From positions 1 through 13,949 of the forward strand of contig CAZVRZ010000136.1 in the NCBI GenBank assembly GCA_964629965.1: a DNA stretch of 13,949 nt. Reading direction: 5' to 3'. The translations under genes and the position numbers were made by a program. The notes below the pieces were generated by a model. It had not been told where the DNA came from. It ran no database searches and saw nothing but the letters and a program-made list of their open reading frames with translations. Source of the DNA: CAZVRZ01 sp964629965 (GTDB lineage Bacteria > Chloroflexota > Anaerolineae > Anaerolineales > UBA4823). Positions 5,284 through 13,600 of the stretch are shown piece by piece (positions within the stretch are counted from its first letter, which is position 1; every line of letters begins with the position of its first letter).

Positions 5284-5799
5284 ATGATTGAGATTTTACC
5301 GAACTTGTTTATTGGAAACGAACAGGATTACGAGACTGTTGTCCGATGGCAAACTGGCTGGGTTATCGTTCATGCATGCAAAGAGCCATACCACCGACAA
5401 GCCCTGGGATACCAGACACGCGGCGCGCCCAAAGAACACCCTGAATATTTGATTGCCAGGAGAGATAATCGCCTGATCTTGAATTTGGTTGATGCTCCTG
5501 ATCCGGCTTATATTCCTAAAGTTATCATAGACGCGGCGCTGGAATGTATCGGCCAAAGTCTACAACAAGGGATGAAGGTGCTTGTTCACTGTAATCTGGG
5601 CGAATCGCGGGCACCTGGAATTGGGTTGCTTTATCTAGCGGTTTATACCAAACAAATTCCATCCGAGAGTCTTGAAGAGGCTGAGATCGCCTTTCGTAAG
5701 CTATATCCGTTTTATAAACCTTCGACTGGCATGCGCGGCTTCCTAAAAAACTATTGGTCGATATATAACACTCAAACAAAAACCACGGACAATGGCTAA
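5284..5799 (+). CDS. Dual-specificity-type protein phosphatase
   Basis: A 171-residue protein with the cysteine phosphatase signature HCNLGESRAP at 102-111: nucleophile Cys103, P-loop C-x5-R closing with Arg109, then Ala-Pro as in dual-specificity phosphatases. Asp70 or Asp73 in LVDAPDPAY is in place to be the general acid. The N-terminal EILPNLFIGNEQDYE matches the opening of this family. There is no signal peptide or membrane segment, so it should act in the cytoplasm. Substrates may be phosphoproteins, but some relatives act on phospho-RNA or lipids. It is the fourth gene of the operon, 13 bases after the zinc-ribbon/HEPN gene and with the same repeated ribosome binding region. Its role beside two putative RNase toxins is unknown; undoing a phosphate-based modification is one speculative possibility. 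Confidence 0.82.
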   Translation: MIEILPNLFIGNEQDYETVVRWQTGWVIVHACKEPYHRQALGYQTRGAPKEHPEYLIARRDNRLILNLVDAPDPAYIPKVIIDAALECIGQSLQQGMKVLVHCNLGESRAPGIGLLYLAVYTKQIPSESLEEAEIAFRKLYPFYKPSTGMRGFLKNYWSIYNTQTKTTDNG

Positions 5800-5933
5800 T
5801 CTGAGGGTGAATGATAGGCTTGTTGACTTAGTTCCAGCACCAAGAGCGAATGTTGTCGAACTGTTTATTCCCTGCCATTTAGAACACCCATAACAGAATG
5901 CCTTTTTGAGCAATATCGCACCTGCTATAACGC

Positions 5934-5962
5934 TTGACTCCCCTCATCTTTCGTCGTAAACT
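5934..5962 (+). promoter_or_regulatory. Promoter of the helicase-methylase operon
   Basis: TTGACT (-35, 5934-5939) and TAAACT (-10, 5957-5962) with exactly 17 bases between. Transcription would begin about 20-25 bases before the ATG at 5992. Only a weak ribosome binding site (GAGTG, about 5977-5981) is seen. No clear inverted repeat accompanies it, unlike the upstream toxin operons. No clear terminator was found in 5800-5933. Confidence 0.55.
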
Positions 5963-5991
5963 AAAGCAATGGCATAGAGTGATGTTATTGG

Positions 5992-8900
5992 ATGACAGCG
6001 AAAGACAAGGTTCCTGCGGATTATCCGGCACGTATCAAACAACTTCGCCAACGCTTTAACCTGACCCAAGTGCAGATGGCAGAGTTGATGGGGGTGTCGT
6101 TTGCTTCGATCAATCGCTGGGAAAACGGCCAAACGAAACCCGCTCTATTAGCCTGGAAACAAATCGCTCGTGCTGAAGTACTGGGGGTAGAAGCATTGAG
6201 TAAGGATTTCTCACCCCTGGCGAATTCTTCTCGAACCGTTAGCGAACCCAAAGCCACATACATTACCCAATCAGATACAGTTCCCTTTTTGGATTTCTCG
6301 ACCCCGGCTGAGATCGTGCGCGTGGTAGCGGAGGGGGAACGCCTGGCTTATGGCCATCTGTTCAATCCAGCCTTCGCCGCCGAAACCTCCCACATTGACC
6401 CCCTGCCCCACCAACGCATCGCCGTCTATGATGCCATGCTGCCTCAGCCGCGCTTGCGCTTTCTGCTGGCTGACGATGCCGGCGCTGGCAAAACGATCAT
6501 GGCAGGGCTTTACGTTCGTGAGATGTTGGCGCGGCGTCTAATCCAGCGCGTACTAATTGTCCCGCCGGCCGGATTGGTGAGCAATTGGGAACGCGAAATG
6601 CACACCCTATTCAGTCTGCAATTTCGGGCAGTAGCCGGTAGTGAGGCGCGGCGCTTGCCAAACACTGCGGCAAGCGGCGGCAATCCTTTCATCGGCCCCG
6701 ATAGCGATTTACTCATCGTCAGCATTGACACCCTGTCGAGTGAAAGGATGTTTTCACGCCTTCGGGAACTCGATGTACTTCCGTATGACCTGGTGATCTT
6801 CGATGAATCTCACAAGCTCTCTGCCGACCGCCAGCCTGATTTCACGGTGCGCAAAACCGATCGTTATAAGTTGGCCGAGGCTCTGGCCGGTGTACGTGTA
6901 GATGATGATCAATGGCAGTTGTCTTGGAGCGCTCGTCACCTATTACTGCTTACAGCTACCCCTCACATGGGCAAGGATTATCCCTATTTTTGCCTGTGGC
7001 GGCTGCTCGAACCGGAACAGCTCTCCACTTTCGATGCGTTTGGCGCTTATCCAGCCGATGCACGCAAACGGCATTTCATCCGCCGCACTAAAGAAGAAAT
7101 GGTGCGCTTCGATGGGACTCCGATCTATCCGAAACGAGTTTCGGACACACTTAGTTACGAATTGACCCAAGGAACCATCAGTGAGCAACGGTTATACGAT
7201 GAAACCACTGCCTACATCGAAACCTATTACAACCGCGCTCGCATTCTCAACCGTTCAGCCGCCCGCCTGGCAATGAGCATTTTCCAGCGGCGGCTGGCCA
7301 GCTCAACTTATGCTTTGATGCGCTCGTTCGAGCGCCGCATCGAGAAGCTGGAAAAGCTGATTGACGATATTCGCGCCGGAAAACTGAGCATAGATGCCTT
7401 GCAATCCATCCAGCGCAAGTTGGAAAGTATCCAGGATCCACTAGACGAGAAGACTGCTGATGAGGAAGATAATCCGATTGACGGTGGAGAAGAAGTTGAC
7501 GCCGTGGAAGGGCAGCTTCTGGCGGGATTAGTGGCTGTCTCATTAGCCGACCTGGAAGCCGAACGCATCCAAGTCAGTCGCTTGCTTGACTTGGCACGCC
7601 GGGTGTATGATCAGGGCCTAGAGTCCAAGTTCGAACGCCTGCGCCAAATCTTGCGCGATCCTCAATTCCAGAACGAGAAAATGATTGTTTTCACCGAGCA
7701 CCGCGATACATTGGAATTCTTGGTACGGCGCTTGGAAGGGATCGGTTATGCTGGGCAAGTAGCTCAAATCCATGGTGGGATGAGCACCCAACCTGATCCG
7801 GCTACCAGTCTTAGCGAGCGCGACGAGCAGGTGGAATTCTTCCGCAAATCGATTGCAGAGGGTGGAGCGCGCTTCTTGGTCGCTACCGATGCGGCTGGCG
7901 AAGGCATCAACCTGCAATTTTGCTGGCTGATGATCAATTATGATGTTCCTTGGAACCCTGCCCGCCTTGAACAGCGCATGGGGCGCATCCATCGCTACAA
8001 GCAAACTCATGATCCAGTAGTGATCCTCAACCTGGTGGCGGGCAAAACGCGAGAAGGCCGCGTCCTCAAGACCCTGCTCGACAAGTTGGAACGCATCCGC
8101 AAAGAGTTGGGCAGCGATAAGGTTTTCGATGTGGTGGGGCGCTTGTTCGAAGGCATGTCGCTTCGGGCGTATATGGAACGAGTTTTTACGGAGCAGGATA
8201 TCCAGGGCGTAGAACAGGAAATTGAAGGCAAGCTAACCCCAGAGCAGGTGCGAGCCTTAGAAGCGCACGAACGCCGATTGTACGGCGATGGCGGGGATGT
8301 TAAATCTAAATTGCCGCGTTTGCAGGAGACGCTCTCCCAGGAAGCTTATCGCCGCCTGCTGCCCGGTTATGTTCGCAGGTTTATTGAAAAAGCTGTACCC
8401 TTGTTGGATATTGGGATTGACGGCGATCTGGACGGCGAGTTTTCGCTGCTGCCACTCAAAGCTGGCGCCCTCGATCCGCTTTGGCCGGTGTTAGAGATGT
8501 ACCCGGCTGAACGCCGCGAGAAACTGGCAGTCTTTCGCCGCCAGGGAGCGGACTTGCCCGATACGGTTTTTTTGCACCCCGGCGAACCATTCTTTGATCA
8601 CTTGCGAGCGTATGTTTGCTCCTGCTTCGGCACAAATGCTCTGCGAGGTGGCGTGTTTGTAGATACCTCCGCCAGCCAGCCGTATCTTTTTCATCTGGCG
8701 CTCGTTGAAGTGGTACGCCAGGGTGATCCGGCCTTGCCTTCTCTAATGCAAGAGCAATTGCTGGATTGTCGCTTGATTGGGCTGCGACAAGAGTCCAATG
8801 GCGATATTACTGAAACACCGGTAGAAGGATTATTGTTACTAAAAGGCGGGGATGGAATGGGGGGTAGCGCGCTGCCGCTGATTACTTCTGCCAATGATCT

Positions 8901-9675
8901 CAATAAACAGGCGCATGCTTATGCTTTGGAACGGGTGGCCCGCAATTTAGCTGAAACAAAACGCCAGGCGCTCCAGGCAACGCTTCCTGAACGATTAGAT
9001 TTTCTCCGGCGTGGTTATGATTACCAGGATGCGGAGTTGGCGGCTGCTCGTTCAAAATTAACCGAGAAAGCCCGCGATGGCGATGCGGGCGATGCTGCCG
9101 CATCGCGGGCCAAAGGTGAACTGACCAAGATCAAGACTCGACAAAAAACGCTGGCTGATCAACGCGATGTAGCGCTGCGGACTGCTGCACGTGAACCCGA
9201 GTTGATTATGCCCGGAGAGGTTACTTTCCTGGCGCACGCGCTCGTTCTCCCATCCAGTGACCCGGAAGATCAGAAGCGGCGTGATAAAGAGATTGAGATG
9301 ATCGCGATGCGTGTGGCAATAGCCTACGAAGAAGCCCAGGGTGCATCCGTTAAGGATGTTTCGACCAAAGAACAGGCTTCAATGGTAGGTTTAGGCGAAT
9401 ACCCAGGCTTTGACCTACACTCTCGCCGGCCAGATGGTGTAGAGCGCGCCATCGAGGTCAAGGGTAGAGCCCGCAGCGGCGAGGTGGATGTCAGCGAGAA
9501 CGAATGGAGCCGCGCCGACACAAATCCGGAAGATTACTGGTTATACGTTGTGTACGATTGCGCCACACCGCAGCCGCGCTTGATCACCATCCCTGACCCC
9601 TACCATCAGGTGCGCGCAAGGCCCAAAGGAGGTGTGGTGATTGACGAAATCGAGATCGTGAGATTTGCGGCATGA
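5992..9675 (+). CDS. SNF2-family helicase with N-terminal XRE domain and C-terminal DUF3883-like domain
   Basis: A 1227-residue protein. Residues about 12-62 are a Cro/C1-type helix-turn-helix (RIKQLRQRFNLTQVQMAELM, then SINRWENGQTKPA). The superfamily 2 helicase core follows: Walker A GAGKT at 164-168, DESH at 271-274, LTATPH at 320-325, MIVFTEHRDTL from 564, ATDAAGEGIN at 631-640 and QRMGRIHR at 661-668, all intact, so ATPase activity is expected. The middle and C-terminal parts include long charged helices. Residues about 1133-1160 resemble DUF3883, with Asp1141, Glu1155 and Lys1157 (FDLHS... IEVKGRA) set out like a PD-(D/E)XK nuclease site. Helicases of this type accompany DUF1156 methylases in putative anti-phage loci, probably translocating on or cutting unmodified DNA. 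The XRE part may bind DNA sites or regulate the operon. Its stop overlaps an ATG (ATGA) at 9672. Confidence 0.88.
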   Translation: MTAKDKVPADYPARIKQLRQRFNLTQVQMAELMGVSFASINRWENGQTKPALLAWKQIARAEVLGVEALSKDFSPLANSSRTVSEPKATYITQSDTVPFLDFSTPAEIVRVVAEGERLAYGHLFNPAFAAETSHIDPLPHQRIAVYDAMLPQPRLRFLLADDAGAGKTIMAGLYVREMLARRLIQRVLIVPPAGLVSNWEREMHTLFSLQFRAVAGSEARRLPNTAASGGNPFIGPDSDLLIVSIDTLSSERMFSRLRELDVLPYDLVIFDESHKLSADRQPDFTVRKTDRYKLAEALAGVRVDDDQWQLSWSARHLLLLTATPHMGKDYPYFCLWRLLEPEQLSTFDAFGAYPADARKRHFIRRTKEEMVRFDGTPIYPKRVSDTLSYELTQGTISEQRLYDETTAYIETYYNRARILNRSAARLAMSIFQRRLASSTYALMRSFERRIEKLEKLIDDIRAGKLSIDALQSIQRKLESIQDPLDEKTADEEDNPIDGGEEVDAVEGQLLAGLVAVSLADLEAERIQVSRLLDLARRVYDQGLESKFERLRQILRDPQFQNEKMIVFTEHRDTLEFLVRRLEGIGYAGQVAQIHGGMSTQPDPATSLSERDEQVEFFRKSIAEGGARFLVATDAAGEGINLQFCWLMINYDVPWNPARLEQRMGRIHRYKQTHDPVVILNLVAGKTREGRVLKTLLDKLERIRKELGSDKVFDVVGRLFEGMSLRAYMERVFTEQDIQGVEQEIEGKLTPEQVRALEAHERRLYGDGGDVKSKLPRLQETLSQEAYRRLLPGYVRRFIEKAVPLLDIGIDGDLDGEFSLLPLKAGALDPLWPVLEMYPAERREKLAVFRRQGADLPDTVFLHPGEPFFDHLRAYVCSCFGTNALRGGVFVDTSASQPYLFHLALVEVVRQGDPALPSLMQEQLLDCRLIGLRQESNGDITETPVEGLLLLKGGDGMGGSALPLITSANDLNKQAHAYALERVARNLAETKRQALQATLPERLDFLRRGYDYQDAELAAARSKLTEKARDGDAGDAAASRAKGELTKIKTRQKTLADQRDVALRTAAREPELIMPGEVTFLAHALVLPSSDPEDQKRRDKEIEMIAMRVAIAYEEAQGASVKDVSTKEQASMVGLGEYPGFDLHSRRPDGVERAIEVKGRARSGEVDVSENEWSRADTNPEDYWLYVVYDCATPQPRLITIPDPYHQVRARPKGGVVIDEIEIVRFAA
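9070..9110. repeat. Intragenic inverted repeat in the helicase gene
   Basis: GCCCGCGATG (9070-9079) and CATCGCGGGC (9101-9110) are perfect 10-base inverted copies, with a nested pair GATGCGG (9082-9088) and CCGCATC (9098-9104). The encoded residues are a low-complexity Asp/Ala/Gly run (ARDGDAGDAAASRA) inside an otherwise charged helical region, as if a small palindromic element had been inserted in frame. Confidence 0.6.
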
Positions 9676-9746
9676 ACGATCTTTTCATCCAGATGATCGA
9701 ACCGATCTATGGGCTATATAAAGGGTTGAGGATTCTGGGTTTTTGA
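9672..9746 (+). pseudogene. 24-codon ORF coupled to the helicase stop; possible stub of a lost gene
   Basis: The ATG overlaps the helicase TGA as ATGA, the usual form of translational coupling. The frame encodes a peptide beginning MNDLFIQMIEPIYGLYKG and stops after 24 residues at 9744-9746. The beginning reads like a normal protein N-terminus, but the frame then enters a T-rich, repetitive stretch (GGGTTTTTGATTTTTGGGTT, about 9737-9756). It may be the surviving start of a gene that once followed the helicase and was lost when the A+T-rich gene at 9842 arrived, or it may be a real small protein, or chance. I do not recognise the peptide. Confidence 0.3.
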
Positions 9747-9841
9747 TTTTTGGGTTGATCCTGGCAGCTATCCCGCGCCGTAGGGGTAGAAGACGGCGAT
9801 AAACAGATGCGGTGGAAAGAATTATAAGTTTAGGAAAGCAT

Positions 9842-10684
9842 ATGGCAAAAAAGCTGACAGAAAAAAATGTGCTTGGAACGGTGACTGATTTTACATGTGG
9901 TTACTGCGCACAACGAACGGGTTACAATATTGCTTACGCGGGCTATTGTGACGAATGGGGGCCGTATGGTGATTTCGCAGGTGGGCGGGCATTTGCGGTA
10001 TTGGAATGCCGGAACTGCAAAATGCTTAGCATTGTCTTTTATACACTTGAGCAAGAGTTCAATGAATATCCCGCAGGCGATGATTTTGTTCCGCATATAT
10101 TCCAAGAAGAGAAACCAGAAACAATATATATACGATATGATGAAGAAGTAGGTCTAATACAACCAATATGGGTAGAAGTAACGGGGCAATATCCATCTGG
10201 CTTACAGTTTAGTGATACGGTCCCTACTGATATCCAAAATGATCTACGAGAGGCCGCCAATTGCTTGAGTGTGGGAGCAGCATATGCTGTTCTGATGCTG
10301 TGCGGAAAAGTGACCGAGCGAATAGTAAAAGAAATTATAGATGCCGACAGAAAAAAGGCTCACAAAAAGGGAATAGAGAAAAAGAAAGTTACAAGAAAAA
10401 TGTTGGGGTCCATGATTCATGTGCTCGAGGATGAAAAACTGACTTCCCAAAAAGATATAAAAATCTTCAAAGAGATTAACGAGTGGCGAAATATTGGAGT
10501 CCATGTTAAAGAAGACTACACCCCTCCTACGATAGAAGAAGCGCGTGAACTATTTGGTCAGTTATTGATCCTGGTCACAGAAAAATATCCTCTCCGAAAA
10601 AGGGTTAATGTCAGTAAAATTCAAAAAATGCGAGAAGCGAAATCAATCAAGGATGATGGTTCTGGCTCAGGAGAACAACCGTGA
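9842..10684 (+). CDS. DUF4145-like zinc-ribbon/HEPN protein
   Basis: A 280-residue protein. The start at the ATG at 9842 is chosen because AGGA (9832-9835) precedes it at six bases; an in-frame GTG at 9812 lacks such a site. Cys19/Cys22 (TCGYC) and Cys56/Cys59 (ECRNC) form a zinc ribbon. Residues about 125-250 match the DUF4145 pattern: PTDIQNDLREAANCLSVGAAYAVLML then a long helical pair, with EWRNIGVH holding the HEPN-type motif Arg216-Asn217-x3-His221. DUF4145 domains occur beside or fused to restriction enzymes. The likely role is an RNase or regulatory subunit of the helicase-methylase system. Its G+C content is far below both neighbours (19/60 at 10321-10380), suggesting separate transfer. 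Its TGA overlaps the methylase start as GTGA, so the two are coupled. Confidence 0.75.
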   Translation: MAKKLTEKNVLGTVTDFTCGYCAQRTGYNIAYAGYCDEWGPYGDFAGGRAFAVLECRNCKMLSIVFYTLEQEFNEYPAGDDFVPHIFQEEKPETIYIRYDEEVGLIQPIWVEVTGQYPSGLQFSDTVPTDIQNDLREAANCLSVGAAYAVLMLCGKVTERIVKEIIDADRKKAHKKGIEKKKVTRKMLGSMIHVLEDEKLTSQKDIKIFKEINEWRNIGVHVKEDYTPPTIEEARELFGQLLILVTEKYPLRKRVNVSKIQKMREAKSIKDDGSGSGEQP

Positions 10685-13600
10685 AATCCAAACGCCTCAT
10701 CGAAGTTGCCTTCCCCCTTAAACAGACCTCCATCGATTCCGTCCACGAGAAGAATGTGCGTCATGGGCATATCTCCACGCTGCACATCTGGCCGGCGCGC
10801 CGTCCGCTGGCAGCCTGCCGGGCCGCCCTGGTTGCCACCTTGCTGCCTGACCCAGAAAACGATGAAGAACGCAAGCTGATCCTTGAAAAACTAGGCGGGA
10901 AGCTGGTGCAGCGGGTGAAAAAGGTTAAAGATGCTGACGGCAAGGTGGAAGAAAAAGTCGTTGAAGAAACCGAAGGCGGTATTCTGCACTGGGGGCGCGA
11001 ATCCGGCCCTGACCTGGACTGGTTCCGCCAGAAGATCCGCGAGGTATATGGCGGGCGCGCCCCAAAGGTACTCGATCCGTTTGCCGGCGGCGGCGCCATT
11101 CCGCTCGAAGCCATGCGCCTTGGTTGCGAAGCAACGGCTGTGGATATAAACCCAGTAGCCTGGTTCATCCTCAAATGCACGCTCGAATACCCGCAAAAGC
11201 TGGCCGGCCAAACCCGCCCGCTGCCCGATTTTGCCCTGCAAGACCCCGAGTTCATGGAAGCCTTTTTTAAGGCTCAGGGCTTGAGCGGTCAAGCGTTGAA
11301 AACCCGCATGGCCGAAGCTGGGCATATCAGCGCTGAGAAGCAGCCCCAGTTGGGGTTTCACTTTCTCGCGGAACCCACGGCGCAATACGGTGCGGTTCTT
11401 GAAGCTGATTTGGCATGGCACGTACGCGCCTGGGGCCGGTGGGTGCTTGCCCAAGCCCGCCGCGACCTGGCGCGCTTCTACCCCACTTACGCAGTCTTCG
11501 AGCCACTGGTTGATGTGGCTCACAAGATCGAAACACGCCCGATGCGGCTTGTGCCGTTCAAAGAAGCTGGCGCGCCCGACTTGGCTACTTTTAACGCGGA
11601 GTTTGACGAAGCCTACCTAAAAGATAAGCGCAACCCTCGCTGGGTGGCTAATCCTACCGTGGCCTATTTGTGGGCGCGCACGGTAACCTGTAAGAACTGC
11701 CGGGCAACAATCCCGCTGCTCAAAACCCGTTGGCTGTGTAAGAAGGATAAGAAACGCGTGGTTTTGACCATGCAGCCCAGAGAAGATAAAACGGGGGTCA
11801 TTCTTGGAGTTAACCCTAACGTTTCCGTTCAAGGAAGCACTGCTGCTCAACGCCGCATTCAAGATAAACAAATAGGTGGCGGCACCATGTCTCGCTCTGG
11901 TGCAACCTGTCCCTGCTGTGGAGCAATCATGACCATGCAAGATATCCGGCTTGAAGGACAAGCTGGACGGCTGGGAACTATGATAACCAGTGTGGTGGTA
12001 ATTGGATTGCATGGCAAAGAATACCGTTCACCTGTCGAATATGAAATCTCCATAACTGCTGAGATGGAAAAAGAACTGGAAGCCGTTTTTGCCGAAATCC
12101 CTTTCGGATTGCCTGAAGAGTCTACGCCAGCAGGTGGCGGCAGCGGTGCAGGACGGGCATTTTCGGTGCAAGGCTATGGCCTGATGCGATGGCGCGACTT
12201 ATTTTTACCAAGACAATTATTAGCACTTGGGAGCTTTGCACGAAAAATCCAAAAGGTAAACTTGGAATTATCCAAACTTGGTTACAACCAAGATTGGATA
12301 ACGGGTTTACGTGCTTACATTGCTTTATCGTTTGACCGTTTAGTCGATCGTTCAAGCACTATTTGCCGTCCTGACCCTACTCCAACTCAAAGCGGTGTAA
12401 TTAATACATTTTCGAGATTCGCTCTTCCCATTACATGGGATTTCATTGAAGGCGTAACAATTGAGTCCGCTAGTGGTGGGTTCTTAGGAGCTTTAGAGTG
12501 GGTAGCTAAAGTCGTTGAGCATACAACGGCACTTGTAGGAGTACCCACACCTCACGTTTTACTCAAAAGCACGCCAACAGGGCTTCCAGACAGCTTTGAT
12601 GTAATAGTTACTGATCCACCTTATTATGATGCCATCCCATATTCTGACCTAATGGATTTTTTCTATGTTTGGCTGAGACGCACATTATTTGGGCTATCAA
12701 CAGAAATTAATGCGGCGTTTCAAGCACCTCTAGCCCCTAAATGGGATCATAACGAACATGATGGAGAATTGATCGATGATCCTAGTCGATTTGGTGGCGA
12801 CGGTGTTAAATCTAAAGATGCATATGAAGACGGCATGTTCCGTGCGTTCAGAGTTTGCTTTGATGCGCTACAGTCTACTGGACGGTTAGTAATTGTGTTT
12901 GCGCATAAACAACCGAATGCATGGGAAACACTGGTTTCGGCATTGATTCGCGCTGGTTTTGTGGTTGACGGAAGTTGGCCTATCCAAACCGAAATGGGAA
13001 ACCGAACTCGAGCGATCTCTTCTGCAGCTTTGGCTTCTTCCGTCTGGCTAGTTTGTAAAAAGCGTCCTGAAATCACTCGTCCTGGTTGGGATAATCGCGT
13101 GATGGACGAAATGCGTGAGAAAATCACTACACGTTTGCGCGATTTTTGGGACGCCGGGATTCGCGGCCCAGACTTTGTGTGGGCGGCTACTGGCCCTGCC
13201 ATGGAAGCCTACAGCCAATACCCGGCAGTCAAAAAAGCCAACGAACCCGGTCAGTTGATGACCGTCGGCGAGTTTCTGCGCCATGTGCGCCGGATGGTGG
13301 TGGATTTTGTGGTTGGACGTGTGCTGACCAAAGATGGCGAAACATCAACCGTCAGCGGGCTAGATGATGTAACTACCTACTACCTGCTGCACCGTAACGA
13401 TTTTGGCTTTGATGATGCACCGGCTGGAGCGTGCATTCTCTACGCAGTTTCGTGCGGCCTTTCGGATAAAGATCTGGCCGACCGCTACGATCTTCTGGCG
13501 CGCACCGGTGGAAAAGAAGCAGCTGAAGAAGAAGAAGCCGAAGATATTGGTGCTGGTGAAATCGAAGAAGGCAGCGGCAGTACCCTGCGGTTGAAATCCT

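Noticed and set aside
5800..5933. Possible terminator after the phosphatase gene
   Set aside because: I could find no stable stem followed by T residues; read-through into the helicase operon cannot be excluded.
11617..12012. 131-codon minus-strand open frame opposite the methylase
   Set aside because: A shadow of the DUF1156 gene, whose zinc ribbon is encoded in the other strand here.
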